Part shown: one piece after another, positions 25,429 to 33,976 of the stretch
How positions within the stretch are numbered: the first letter of the stretch is position 1
How the letters are laid out: every line of letters begins with the position of its first letter
Assembly (NCBI RefSeq): GCF_012395185.1
Contig: NZ_JAAZTU010000027.1
Span: 1 to 64,000 of the forward strand
DNA from: Vibrio aestuarianus
GTDB lineage: Bacteria; Pseudomonadota; Gammaproteobacteria; Enterobacterales; Vibrionaceae
Reading direction: 5' to 3'
Length of the DNA: 64,000 nucleotides
Notes under the pieces: generated by a model
Database searches by the model: none
What the model was told of the DNA's origin: nothing
Seen by the model: only the letters and a program-made list of their open reading frames with translations
Program-made: the position numbers and the translations under genes

Positions 25429-26016
25429 ATGGAAATTCTATCGGCTGCAACCATGCTATTTTTAATCATGGACCCACTTGGCAATTTGCCGATCATGCTA
25501 TCGATATTGAAGCATCTCGATCCAAAGCGCCGTCGAGTGGTCCTAATTCGTGAGCTTTTCTTTGCACTGATTATTTTGATGCTGTTTCTCTTTGCTGGGA
25601 AAAGCATTATGGGCTTTTTGCACGTGCAACCTGAAACCTTGAGCATCTCTGGTGGTATTATTTTATTTATCATCTCAATTAAGATGATTTTCCCAAGCGC
25701 AGGCAGCATCACCGGTTTGGCTGCGGGTGAGGAGCCGTTTATCGTGCCGATGGCAATACCAATGATTGCAGGGCCTTCTGTTATTGCCGCGCTGCTTTTA
25801 CTCTCGACTCAGCATCCCGATAAATTATTAGAGCTCTCTGGCGCGGTACTGCTAGCATGGGGCGGAACCTTCCTCATTCTTATGTTCTATAACTTCTTCC
25901 ATAAGGTATTAGGTGAGCGAGGGCTGAAAGCGGTAGAGCGGTTAATGGGGCTGCTGTTGGTAATGATTTCGACCCAAATGTTCCTCAATGGCGTGAAAAG
26001 CTATATGGGTATGTAG
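25429..26016 (+). CDS. yhgN: MarC/UPF0056 family membrane protein YhgN
   Basis: Inner-membrane protein of 195 residues and six helices. From the chosen ATG it starts MEILSAATMLFLIMDPLGN, matching E. coli YhgN; IMDPLGNLPI near the N terminus and the repeat IPMIAGPSVIAALLLL in the middle are the two conserved MarC half motifs. In-frame TTG at 25420 would add three residues. MarC was once linked to multiple antibiotic resistance but is not part of that response; substrate unknown. A strong terminator follows. Confidence 0.88.
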   Translation: MEILSAATMLFLIMDPLGNLPIMLSILKHLDPKRRRVVLIRELFFALIILMLFLFAGKSIMGFLHVQPETLSISGGIILFIISIKMIFPSAGSITGLAAGEEPFIVPMAIPMIAGPSVIAALLLLSTQHPDKLLELSGAVLLAWGGTFLILMFYNFFHKVLGERGLKAVERLMGLLLVMISTQMFLNGVKSYMGM

Positions 26017-26050
26017 GAAAAAGAATATCGTTAAACTTACCAATGAAAAA

Positions 26051-26087
26051 AGCCGCACAACTGGCAAGCAGTGTGCGGCTTTTTCCT
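26051..26087 (+). terminator. Terminator after yhgN
   Basis: Arms AGCCGCACA/TGTGCGGCT with a 12-base loop followed by a T-rich tract. The left side also has five A residues, so it may work for the convergent yhhL transcript too. Confidence 0.92.
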
Positions 26088-26102
26088 TTTTATAGCGAGG
26101 GG

Positions 26103-26369
26103 TTACATCATGTGTTTACGGCGAATATCGAGCAGTGAGAAGACTCCAAACACAAGAATTGACCATTTCTCCCAACGGCTCATGTTTATCTTGTCACCGA
26201 ATGCGCCAATAAAAATCAGCATTTGCAGGCCATGCATGATGAATAAAAATGCCGTCATAATATAAAGCGCAATGGCCGCTTTCCCTGGAAATGGCATAAA
26301 AATATTAAGTAATAAAATAAACCAAACAAAAGCAATGGCCGCTTTTGCTAATACGAGTAACACTTTCAT
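26103..26369 (-). CDS. yhhL: DUF1145 membrane protein (YhhL)
   Basis: An 88-residue protein with two to three membrane helices (about 5-25, 33-55 and 68-80). LLLNIFMPFPGKA and MHGLQMLIFIGAF are typical DUF1145 segments. Its ATG overlaps the rsmD stop by four bases, the same rsmD-yhhL coupling found in E. coli. Function unknown. Confidence 0.87.
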   Translation of the reverse strand: MKVLLVLAKAAIAFVWFILLLNIFMPFPGKAAIALYIMTAFLFIMHGLQMLIFIGAFGDKINMSRWEKWSILVFGVFSLLDIRRKHMM

Positions 26370-26965
26370 TCGGATGTCCTTTCAAAGAGTCGATAGCTCA
26401 CTTGGCCTGCCGTTTTTTCACGGTGTAGGCGCCAATTGTTTGGGATGCCATCAAGAGGAAGTTCTTTTTCAGTTTCAATATAGATCATTGCATCGTCTGC
26501 AAGCCAGCCGTTTTGCTCCAAAAGTGTTACGGTTTCATTCAGTAAACCTTGGCGAAATGGAGGGTCGATAAAGATGATATGTTGAGGTGTGCCAACTTGT
26601 TGCAGAAACGTCAGCGCATCGCTATTCACCACTTGCACGTTTGAGGCGCTGAGCGCAGCGATATTTTGCTGAATTTGTTTAAAAGCGGTCGGATTGAGCT
26701 CAATCAGTGTCACTGATTCCGCTTGTCTGGATGCAGCTTCAAACCCGAGTCCACCGGAGCCGGCAAATAAATCGAGACATTTTGCACCAGGAACTTCTTG
26801 TGCCAACCAATTAAATAGCGTCTCTTTGACGCGATCAGTCGTTGGGCGAAGTCCTTGGGCGTCATGAACTGGCAGTTTACGACCTCTCCATAAACCACTA
26901 ATAATGCGAACAAAGCCGGTGGATGGCTTATTTTGTGATGAGTTTTGCTGGCGACGTCTTACCAT
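26366..26965 (-). CDS. rsmD: 16S rRNA m2G966 methyltransferase
   Basis: SAM-dependent methyltransferase of 199 residues that methylates N2 of G966 in 16S rRNA of the small subunit. The N-terminal RIISGLWRGRKLPV, the SAM motif CLDLFAGSGGLGFEA, motif II TLIELN and the catalytic IFIDPPF are all present. Divergent from ftsY, as in E. coli, and translationally coupled with yhhL downstream. Confidence 0.96.
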   Translation of the reverse strand: MVRRRQQNSSQNKPSTGFVRIISGLWRGRKLPVHDAQGLRPTTDRVKETLFNWLAQEVPGAKCLDLFAGSGGLGFEAASRQAESVTLIELNPTAFKQIQQNIAALSASNVQVVNSDALTFLQQVGTPQHIIFIDPPFRQGLLNETVTLLEQNGWLADDAMIYIETEKELPLDGIPNNWRLHREKTAGQVSYRLFERTSE

Positions 26966-27171
26966 AGATTTTTTGACCGCTAATAAAGTGATACTATGTC
27001 CAGTCTACCCACCAAGATGGGTGTTGGCATAGCCATTGAATTTTAATAATGACAAAGTTTACCAAGCTAATTGGAAAGTTTTCACTGCTTTGTCATTTTT
27101 CTTTTTCTTAAGAGAGATAATTGTTTAAGAAAAAGGTCGTAGTTAGTTTAGTAAATCTAGGATATCCCCAG

Positions 27172-28419
27172 ATGACGGAAAAAAAGAAACGCGGATTACT
27201 CTCTTGGCTAGGTTTTGGTGAAGAAGAATCAAGCAAACCAACCACTGCAAAAGAGCAAACGGAAGATCAATCTGTAGTTGAAGAAACAGTGGTTGAACAT
27301 GCAGAAACAGCAGAAATTGAAGAAACAGTCGTTGCTGAGGTAATGCATGAGTCTGACACTGTTTTAGCAGAAGCAGAAGCAGAAGCAGAAGCAGAAGCAG
27401 AAGCAGAAGCAGAAGCAGAAGCAGAAGCAGAAGCAGAAGCAGAAGCAGAAGCAGAAGCAGAAGCAGAAGTTCGAGTTCAAGAGCAAGAAAAGCCAAGCGA
27501 AAGCTTTTTCGCTCGTTTAAAGCGTAGTTTGACTCGTACTAAAGCCAATATAGGCGCCGGTTTTTTTGGCCTCTTTAAAGGCAAAAAAATTGATGACGAT
27601 CTTTTTGAAGAGTTAGAAGAGCAGTTATTGATCGCCGATGTGGGTATGGACACCACGCTTAAAATTATTAATAACCTAACAGAGAAAGCATCTCGCCAAG
27701 CATTAAAAGACGGTGAAGCACTGTATGGTTTACTCAAAGATGAAATGGCAGATATTCTGGCTAAAGTCGAGCAGCCGTTGGTGGTTGATAGCAGTAAAAC
27801 GCCCTATGTCATTTTGATGGTCGGGGTAAATGGTGTCGGTAAAACGACGACCATCGGTAAGCTTGCCAAGCAATTTCAAGCACAAGGTAAGAAAGTCATG
27901 CTGGCTGCGGGAGACACTTTCCGCGCCGCTGCGGTAGAGCAGTTGCAAGTGTGGGGTGAGCGCAATAATGTGCCCGTCATCGCGCAGCATACTGGCGCAG
28001 ATAGTGCGTCTGTTATTTATGATGCGATCGAGGCTGCCAAAGCGCGTGGTGTTGATGTGGTTATCGCTGATACCGCGGGTCGTTTGCAAAACAAGAGCAA
28101 CCTAATGGAAGAGTTGCGTAAAATTGTGCGAGTAATGAAGAAAATTGATGATTCCGCTCCGCACGAAATTATGCTGACCTTAGATGCCGCGACTGGGCAG
28201 AATGCCATTAGCCAAGCCAAATTATTTAGTGAGGTGGCTCCGGTGACAGGCATTACTTTGACTAAACTTGATGGCACCGCAAAGGGTGGCGTTATTTTTG
28301 CCTTAGCGAACCAGTTTGAAATTCCTATTCGCTTCATTGGTGTTGGAGAAGGGATCGATGATCTGCGTCCATTCGAAACGCAGCAATTTATCGAGGCGCT
28401 ATTTAGCCGCGAAGAATAA
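27172..28419 (+). CDS. ftsY: Signal recognition particle receptor FtsY
   Basis: SRP receptor GTPase that docks ribosome-SRP complexes at the inner membrane; 415 residues. The N terminus MTEKKKRGLLSWLGFG matches the E. coli membrane-targeting helix. The acidic A domain (about 17-115) contains 17 perfect Ala-Glu dipeptides. The N domain follows, then the G domain with GVNGVGKTTTIGKL (P-loop), DTAGRLQNK and TKLDGTAKGG. An upstream in-frame TTG at 27121 has a better SD (AAGAGAG) and would add 17 residues; the ATG is preferred by homology, but this is open. First gene of ftsY-ftsE-ftsX. Confidence 0.95.
   Translation: MTEKKKRGLLSWLGFGEEESSKPTTAKEQTEDQSVVEETVVEHAETAEIEETVVAEVMHESDTVLAEAEAEAEAEAEAEAEAEAEAEAEAEAEAEAEAEVRVQEQEKPSESFFARLKRSLTRTKANIGAGFFGLFKGKKIDDDLFEELEEQLLIADVGMDTTLKIINNLTEKASRQALKDGEALYGLLKDEMADILAKVEQPLVVDSSKTPYVILMVGVNGVGKTTTIGKLAKQFQAQGKKVMLAAGDTFRAAAVEQLQVWGERNNVPVIAQHTGADSASVIYDAIEAAKARGVDVVIADTAGRLQNKSNLMEELRKIVRVMKKIDDSAPHEIMLTLDAATGQNAISQAKLFSEVAPVTGITLTKLDGTAKGGVIFALANQFEIPIRFIGVGEGIDDLRPFETQQFIEALFSREE
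27367..27468 (+). repeat. (GCAGAA)17 in-frame microsatellite in ftsY
   Basis: Seventeen uninterrupted copies of the hexamer GCAGAA, each coding Ala-Glu, in the acidic linker of FtsY. Unit length is a multiple of three, so copy changes keep the reading frame but alter linker length and charge. From memory, V. cholerae ftsY also carries a hexamer repeat used for strain typing (locus VC0147). Confidence 0.97.
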
Positions 28420-28481
28420 GATCGTTAAGGTGCTCCTTGAGCACCTCATTAACCAATAAGGCACTGGTAGGGGAATAGCGA

Positions 28482-29156
28482 GTGATTAGATTTCAACAAG
28501 TGAGCAAAGCGTATCGCGGCGGCCGTCAGGCACTGCAAAAAGTTGATTTTCACTTACGTCGTGGAGAAATGGCATTTTTAGGTGGTCATTCGGGCGCAGG
28601 GAAAAGTACTTTGCTGAAGCTAATTTGTGCTATCGAACGTCCAACCGATGGGCGGATAAGCTTTAACGGCCACGATATCACGCGCATTCCAAACCAAGAT
28701 ATTCCATTTTTACGCCGTAATATTGGGATCGTGTTTCAAGATCATCGTTTACTGATGGACAGAACCGTCTTTGATAATGTGGCGTTGCCAATGCGAATTG
28801 AATCGATCTCTGAAAGTGAGATTAAACGCCGCGTATCGGCTGCCTTGGATAAAACCGATTTACTTGACAAAGCACGTTGCTTGCCGAGTCAGCTTTCTGG
28901 CGGCGAGCAGCAACGCGTTGGTATCGCAAGAGCGGTCGTTAACCGCCCAACATTATTACTCGCTGACGAACCGACCGGAAACTTAGATCCCGAACTTTCT
29001 AATCGAGTGCTTAAACTGTTTGAAGAATTTAACCGTGCTGGTGTCTCTATTATTTTGGCAACACACGATATTAGCTTAGTGAATACACGTCCTCAATACC
29101 GTCATTTAGAGCTTAATCAAGGATTTTTAAGCGAGGTAGAAGACTATGGCAATTAA
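28482..29156 (+). CDS. ftsE: Cell-division ABC ATPase FtsE
   Basis: ATPase of the FtsEX complex, which controls peptidoglycan amidase activation through EnvC at the septum. 224 residues. Walker [11 protein letters not shown]-loop VFQDHRLL, signature [14 protein letters not shown], Walker [12 protein letters not shown] and the H-loop THD are present. The start is GTG preceded by AGGGGAATAGCGA. Its end overlaps ftsX by 11 bases, so the two subunits are co-translated. Confidence 0.97.
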   Translation: MIRFQQVSKAYRGGRQALQKVDFHLRRGEMAFLGGHSGAGKSTLLKLICAIERPTDGRISFNGHDITRIPNQDIPFLRRNIGIVFQDHRLLMDRTVFDNVALPMRIESISESEIKRRVSAALDKTDLLDKARCLPSQLSGGEQQRVGIARAVVNRPTLLLADEPTGNLDPELSNRVLKLFEEFNRAGVSIILATHDISLVNTRPQYRHLELNQGFLSEVEDYGN

Positions 29157-30114
29157 GCCAAACAATAAGAAGAATGCGAAAGTGCGTGAGCCAAAACGCG
29201 TGAAAACCGATAGTTTTTTCACGGTTCATTTTAAGCAAGCTAAAGCCTCATTTTCATCATTATGGCTACGACCACTCGGTAATATCCTTACCTTGGCTGT
29301 AATTTCAATGGCTTTGGCAATGCCAGCATGTATGTACCTATTAAGCAAAAATATTGCCTCTGTTGCGAGCAATGTAACTAGCCCTTCACAAATAAGTGTT
29401 TACCTACAAGAAAACACACCAGAAGCTCGGATCATGGTGTTGAAGGATGAGCTAGAAAGCTTAGCGGATATCGCTAGTGTTGAGTATATTTCTTCGCAGC
29501 AAGGGCTGGCTGACCTTAGCCAATATGCTGGTTTTGAACAGGCAATAAGCTTATTGGATGATTACGCTTTACCTGGCGTATTGATTATTACCCCTGACGT
29601 TGAGCTGCAAGGTCAAATCAAAGCTTTGGCGCAAAAAATACAGACTGAGCAAGACGTAACCGATGTGCGTTTAGATGAAGATTGGCTTGCAAGACTAGAT
29701 GCAATCCGTGCTTTAGCGACCGTGATCGTTGCTAGCTTATCTGTTTTGATGTTGGGGTCAGTATTTTTGATCGTTGGTAATACATTGCGTTTTAATGTAC
29801 AGGCCAATAAAGATGAAATCCAAACTATGAAGCTGATTGGAGCCACTGATGGATACATATTACGTCCCTATCTGTACTCAGGGATGTGGTTTGGTTTATT
29901 AGGGGCGTGTGCCGCTTGGTTGTTAACCGCTTTCATTACAGTCCTGCTAAACGGCGCGGTGGAAGATCTTGCGTTGCTTTATGACAGCAGTTTTCGCCTA
30001 ATTGGACTGAGTTGGGATGAATCTTTGTTACTACTTATGCTTGGCACCTTCTTAGGCTGCATTGCTGCAAAAGTTTCTGCTAAGCGCCATTTAAAAGAAA
30101 TTGAACCAGTTTAG
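29146..30114 (+). CDS. ftsX: Cell-division permease-like protein FtsX
   Basis: Membrane partner of FtsE, 322 residues. A basic cytoplasmic N terminus is followed by TM1 (about 44-66), a periplasmic domain of roughly 100 residues that binds EnvC in relatives (ISVYLQENTPEARIMVL), and three C-terminal helices. NEIQTMKLIGAT-like text (KDEIQTMKLIGATDGYI) is the conserved cytoplasmic coupling segment. It does not transport anything known. Overlaps ftsE, and lies 176 bases before rpoH. Confidence 0.96.
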   Translation: MAIKPNNKKNAKVREPKRVKTDSFFTVHFKQAKASFSSLWLRPLGNILTLAVISMALAMPACMYLLSKNIASVASNVTSPSQISVYLQENTPEARIMVLKDELESLADIASVEYISSQQGLADLSQYAGFEQAISLLDDYALPGVLIITPDVELQGQIKALAQKIQTEQDVTDVRLDEDWLARLDAIRALATVIVASLSVLMLGSVFLIVGNTLRFNVQANKDEIQTMKLIGATDGYILRPYLYSGMWFGLLGACAAWLLTAFITVLLNGAVEDLALLYDSSFRLIGLSWDESLLLLMLGTFLGCIAAKVSAKRHLKEIEPV

Positions 30115-30290
30115 TCGAAGGGGGTCAAAAAAATGGTTAATAACTATGACTTGCCCATACATAGCGGGCTTGTATAGACGATTTGTTTATGCATAATAGC
30201 TTCCCCCTGCTTGATTCTTGTTCATTTTGGGTTCAAGATTGGCGGGTTAAAACATCCATTACTCCAGATCAGATATTGATGAGGAATTGA

Positions 30291-31148
30291 ATGACAAACC
30301 AAACGTATACAATGGCTCTCGTTTCACAAGATAGCTTAGACAGCTACATTCGTTCAGTGAACAGCTACCCAATGCTGACGCAGGAAGAGGAGCAGTCACT
30401 CGCAGAGCGATTACATTACAAAGGTGAAATTGAAGCCGCGAAAGGGTTGATCTTATCGCACCTTCGATTCGTCGTTCACGTTGCTCGTGGTTATTCTGGT
30501 TACGGTCTGCCAATGGCTGATCTTGTACAAGAAGGCAATATCGGTTTGATGAAAGCGGTGAAGCGTTTCAACCCTGAAGTCGGGGTCAGATTGGTTTCAT
30601 TTGCTGTGCATTGGATCAAAGCCGAAATCCACGAATACGTGCTACGTAATTGGCGTATTGTGAAAATTGCCACAACGAAAGCGCAGCGCAAATTGTTCTT
30701 TAACCTACGTAAGTCTAAAAAACGCTTAGGTTGGTTCAATAACAGTGAAGTAGAAACTGTTGCTCGTGAGCTAGGGGTTGCCCCTGCTGAAGTGCGTGAA
30801 ATGGAATCTCGCTTAGCCGCACAAGATCCGACATTTGAAATGTCGGCTGACGATGATGACTCAGGTGCTTCTTACAGTGCACCAATGCTTTATCTTGAAG
30901 ATAAGCACTCAGATCTAGCTGAAAATGTTGAAGCGGCGAATTGGGAACACCACACCAATAATCGTTTAAGTTTAGCATTAGCAAGCTTAGACGAGCGGAG
31001 TCAACATATTGTACGTTCGCGTTGGTTAGATGATCAAAAAGCGACACTGCAAGAGTTGGCAGAAGAGTATGGCGTTTCAGCTGAGCGTATTCGTCAGCTT
31101 GAAAAGAACGCAATGAAGAAGTTGAAAGAGGCTGTTGGCGAATTCTAA
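30291..31148 (+). CDS. rpoH: Heat-shock sigma factor RpoH
   Basis: Sigma-32 of 285 residues, directing RNA polymerase to heat-shock promoters. Region 2 ([30 protein letters not shown]) and region 4 ([19 protein letters not shown]) are clear. The RpoH box QRKLFFNLR at residues 132-140, specific to sigma-32 and involved in core binding and turnover, is intact. The ATG follows GATGAGGAATTGA, a good SD. The 176-base leader between ftsX and rpoH is expected to hold several promoters; a 14-codon ORF with an AGGGGG SD lies at 30133-30177 within it. Confidence 0.97.
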   Translation: MTNQTYTMALVSQDSLDSYIRSVNSYPMLTQEEEQSLAERLHYKGEIEAAKGLILSHLRFVVHVARGYSGYGLPMADLVQEGNIGLMKAVKRFNPEVGVRLVSFAVHWIKAEIHEYVLRNWRIVKIATTKAQRKLFFNLRKSKKRLGWFNNSEVETVARELGVAPAEVREMESRLAAQDPTFEMSADDDDSGASYSAPMLYLEDKHSDLAENVEAANWEHHTNNRLSLALASLDERSQHIVRSRWLDDQKATLQELAEEYGVSAERIRQLEKNAMKKLKEAVGEF

Positions 31149-31178
31149 CTTCTTAACGCGATAAGAGTTATTTGAAGG

Positions 31179-31207
31179 CCGAGATCTTTATGATCTCGGT
31201 TTTTTTA
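31179..31207 (+). terminator. rpoH terminator
   Basis: Perfect stem CCGAGATC/GATCTCGG with a five-base loop and eight T residues, 30 bases past the rpoH stop codon. Confidence 0.95.
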
Positions 31208-31248
31208 TGTCCGATCGAAAATAAGTGACACAATTTATCGTTATGAGT

Positions 31249-31465
31249 TGTGGATAACTCTGTGACAAAATTATTTGCGAGCTGTCATCAAGTCGTTTAA
31301 ATCAAGGCTTGAACAGCGTTTTATGTTTGGGGATATGTATTACGTTACACACAGAAAAGTAAGGATCATCACTACATGTTGTGGATCAATTTTCACTTTG
31401 CTACTTTATCAACGTAATCCACAAGATTATCCACAAATGGCGATAAAGTGTTCAGTGGTGGATAA
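31249..31465. promoter_or_regulatory. Cluster of DnaA boxes between rpoH and glpE
   Basis: Two exact DnaA boxes TTATCCACA (31249-31257 minus, 31427-31435 plus) and three with one mismatch (31380-31388 minus, 31415-31423 plus, 31457-31465 minus), plus TTACACACA at 31345-31353, which departs once from TTATNCACA. Four GATC sites lie at 31213, 31364, 31384 and 31487. The rest of the 396-base gap contains only the rpoH terminator and the glpE promoter region. Such a cluster could titrate or regenerate DnaA, or place glpEG under DnaA control. Confidence 0.7.
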
Positions 31466-31547
31466 CCTTATAAAGGCTGTGTACTTGATCAATATTGTAT
31501 AGGTTACAATGAGTGTCTAAAAACAATGCGGATAGAAAGAGAAAGTG

Positions 31548-31868
31548 ATGGATAAATTTCAACATATTGATGCTCATGGAGCACAAGCTTTAATTGAACA
31601 AAATAATGCGAAATTGGTGGATATTCGTGATACGCAGTCGTTTACAGTGGCACATGCCCAAAGTGCTTTCCACTTAACCAATGACACTATGGTGGCTTTC
31701 ATGAACGATACTGAATTTGAGCAGCCAGTTTTAGTGATGTGTTACCACGGTATTAGTAGCCAAGGAGCTGCGCAGTATCTGGTTAACCAAGGTTTTGAAC
31801 AGGTGTATAGTGTTGATGGTGGATTTGAAGCTTGGCATCGCGCCAACTTACCAATAGTAACCAACTAG
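31548..31868 (+). CDS. glpE: Thiosulfate sulfurtransferase GlpE
   Basis: Single-domain rhodanese of 106 residues moving sulfane sulfur from thiosulfate to cyanide or thioredoxin. The ATG at 31548 is preferred over the GTG one codon earlier because it puts the persulfide Cys at residue 65, as in E. coli GlpE; the loop is CYHGISSQ. The SD is GAAAGAGAAAG. It precedes glpG by 14 bases. glpR, the third gene of the E. coli operon, is absent here. Confidence 0.95.
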   Translation: MDKFQHIDAHGAQALIEQNNAKLVDIRDTQSFTVAHAQSAFHLTNDTMVAFMNDTEFEQPVLVMCYHGISSQGAAQYLVNQGFEQVYSVDGGFEAWHRANLPIVTN

Positions 31869-31882
31869 GACAATACAAATAT

Positions 31883-32716
31883 ATGTTAAGGCTGATCACT
31901 CTCAACAACCCCAGAATGGCGCAAGCTTTTATTGATTACATGGCATCTCGACGTATCGAGATCCAAATGATGCCAGAGGGGAGTGGTCAGTTTGTATTAT
32001 GGCTGCTAGACGACCAATACCAAGTTGAAACGGAAGCTGAGCTGACACAATTTTTGCAAAATCCGAATAACAAAAAATACCAAGCTGCCTCTTGGGATGT
32101 CGCTGAAACCCGCAATAACCATTTTCAATACCGTTCCCCGAGCATGTTAGCTATGGTTAAAGCAAAAGCAGGCCCTTTAACTTTGGGTATAATGAGTGTC
32201 TGCCTTGTGATTTTTACTCTTCAGCAGTTCGGGTTGGCTAATGAGGTTTTTTCCGCATTACATTTTCCTGCCGTTACTGGCCAGCAATGGCAAATTTGGC
32301 GTTGGTTTAGTCACGCGTTGCTTCATTTCTCAGTGCTGCACATTGTTTTTAACCTGTTATGGTGGTGGCAATTAGGTGGGGATATTGAAAAAAAATTGGG
32401 CTCTTTCAAACTAGGCCAGTTATTTTTACTATCAGCCGCCTTATCCGGTGCAGCTCAGTACTGGGTTGAAGGCGCCAATTTTGGTGGTTTATCGGGTGTG
32501 GTTTATGCGTTGGTTGGATATTTATGGATGCTCGGTTGGAGAGCACCTAATGTTGGTTTGCAAATGCCTAAGCCGCTCATCGGTTTTATGTTAGTGTGGT
32601 TAGTTCTTGGTTTTGTACAACCTTTCATGGCGATAGCCAACAGTGCTCACCTAGCAGGGTTAGTTGCTGGTGTTGCTTTGGGGCTTAATGACGCCTCTCG
32701 CTATCGCGCTCGTTAG
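31883..32716 (+). CDS. glpG: Rhomboid protease GlpG
   Basis: Intramembrane serine protease of 277 residues. A soluble N-terminal domain (about 1-85) precedes six membrane helices. Catalytic Ser204 lies in FGGLSGVVYAL and His256 in NSAHLAGLVAG; the oxyanion helper His/Asn are in HALLHFSVLHIVFNLLW. ATG at 31883 gives the typical MLRLITLNNPRMAQAF start; an earlier in-frame codon would lie inside glpE. Co-transcribed with glpE. Confidence 0.96.
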   Translation: MLRLITLNNPRMAQAFIDYMASRRIEIQMMPEGSGQFVLWLLDDQYQVETEAELTQFLQNPNNKKYQAASWDVAETRNNHFQYRSPSMLAMVKAKAGPLTLGIMSVCLVIFTLQQFGLANEVFSALHFPAVTGQQWQIWRWFSHALLHFSVLHIVFNLLWWWQLGGDIEKKLGSFKLGQLFLLSAALSGAAQYWVEGANFGGLSGVVYALVGYLWMLGWRAPNVGLQMPKPLIGFMLVWLVLGFVQPFMAIANSAHLAGLVAGVALGLNDASRYRAR

Positions 32717-32741
32717 TTGCTTTCAACGGTGAGCAAAGTGG

Positions 32742-32771
32742 AAAAAATAAAGCGGCTGTTGCCGCTTTATT
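32742..32771. terminator. Bidirectional terminator between glpG and FliL-like gene
   Basis: Arms AATAAAGCGGC/GCCGCTTTATT with loop TGTT. On the minus strand it is followed by T6, and the stop codon of the minus-strand gene lies inside the hairpin. It also stands 31 bases after glpG. Confidence 0.9.
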
Positions 32772-33174
32772 GGTAAATGTATTTAGTAAACAGTAAATCA
32801 GCAATAACGGTTCGTCCCGTTTCTGGTAGCAATACTGCATTTAATTGTTCTACCAGTGACTTTCTTAAGTCTTCACGTCCAGCAAGAGACTTGATGGTTT
32901 CTTCTGTCTGCTTACCAAGTAACTCGACTACGGCATCACGTATAAGAGGTTGATGCAGTTCAACGATGGGTAAATCTTTACTATTGGCCACCATGACATC
33001 GATACGAACTTGAATATAACCAAGTTTTTTCCCTTTGGTAAAAAAGTTCGTTGTCAGATCCGGTTCCAAGGTAAAGTAAGCGAGTTTAGGTACGCCTTCT
33101 TCTTCGGCCTTACTGGGTAGGGCACAAAGTAGGCTCATGGCGATAATTATTTGGGCTACATAACGTTTAAGCAT
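32767..33174 (-). CDS. FliL-like periplasmic/membrane protein
   Basis: A 135-residue protein with an N-terminal signal sequence or anchor (KRYVAQIIIAMSLLCALPSKA, cut as positions 3-23). The remainder matches the FliL fold: YFTLEPDLTTNF, GYIQVRIDVMV, then HQPLIRDAVVELLGKQ and LLPETGRTVIADLLFTKYI. True FliL lies in flagellar operons; this one is alone next to glpG and ubiC, so it is a paralogue of unknown role, perhaps attached to another ion-driven machine. A recognisable signal peptidase site after SKA suggests export rather than stable anchoring. Confidence 0.85.
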   Translation of the reverse strand: MLKRYVAQIIIAMSLLCALPSKAEEEGVPKLAYFTLEPDLTTNFFTKGKKLGYIQVRIDVMVANSKDLPIVELHQPLIRDAVVELLGKQTEETIKSLAGREDLRKSLVEQLNAVLLPETGRTVIADLLFTKYIYQ

Positions 33175-33436
33175 ATTTCTATCTTTTCTTTCTTCTGTTC
33201 ACGATACTCGAATCGCTTTAGTCTTGTTACAATAGAGCATCTAATTGTAATCAAAATGCCTATCTCGTTGTTAGGAATATGCTGTGTCAGCTTCTTCCAC
33301 CCAGTCATTTTTTTATGGATGGGTTTCTGATTTCTAACCTAATCAGTATTTCTGAGAGAGCGCGTTTTCTGTGGTTATTTTAACTCCAAAATGGATCTTT
33401 ATTGTATGTTGATAAAGCCACTAATTGAATACTAGT

Positions 33437-33976
33437 ATGAATCAATCAATTTCGCTCTATCTGTCTGCTTTACGTGAAGTAATTTGGCAGCAACCTGACG
33501 ATTTTTGCTTCCCAGATCAGGTTTCTCAGTCTTGGCTTTTGGAGCAAGGCTCATTATCTCGTGTTTTAGAAAAGCATTGCCAGCAATTGGGTGTCGAGCT
33601 ACTGCACAATAAAATAGTAAAAGCAGAGCGTTTGCAAGATGATGAAATTGCTTTGTTATCGAAAGAAGAATGCTTGTTACGCAAGGTGGTATTGTGTGGT
33701 GATAGCGAACCATGGGTTGTGGGTCGAACCTTGATTCCACAATCTTCCATGCTTGGTCAGCAATATGATTTAACTCGTCAAGGTAAAATTCCTCTTGGGC
33801 TGACGGTTTTTAGCGCTGAAAACGTTAAGCGTGATGCATTACAAGTCGGGTGGGCTAAAACGGCTGAGGGGCAATTTCTCGCGCGCCGTTCTCGATTATG
33901 GATGAACCACAAACCGATGTTAGTGGCGGAACTGTTTTTACCGTCTTGCCCTATTTACTCTAAGGAGAGAGTCTAA
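33437..33976 (+). CDS. ubiC: Chorismate pyruvate-lyase
   Basis: Removes pyruvate from chorismate to give 4-hydroxybenzoate, the first committed step of ubiquinone synthesis. 179 residues from the ATG; a TTG 12 bases upstream is an alternative. Conserved text includes [26 protein letters not shown] and [20 protein letters not shown] near the C terminus, with the active-site Arg and Glu of the family. No clear SD. The stop overlaps the ubiA start (TAATG). The 262 bases upstream show no further feature. Confidence 0.94.
   Translation: MNQSISLYLSALREVIWQQPDDFCFPDQVSQSWLLEQGSLSRVLEKHCQQLGVELLHNKIVKAERLQDDEIALLSKEECLLRKVVLCGDSEPWVVGRTLIPQSSMLGQQYDLTRQGKIPLGLTVFSAENVKRDALQVGWAKTAEGQFLARRSRLWMNHKPMLVAELFLPSCPIYSKERV

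Noticed and set aside
27367..27468. Short tandem repeats considered as CRISPR
   Set aside because: Pure hexamer microsatellite without spacers inside a coding sequence; no cas genes in the window.
27143..27496. 117-codon minus-strand frame with a long poly-Leu run
   Set aside because: Antisense reading of the GCAGAA repeat in ftsY; no SD and no family.
31275..31502. 75-codon plus-strand frame between rpoH and glpE
   Set aside because: Runs through the DnaA-box cluster, lacks SD and homologous text.
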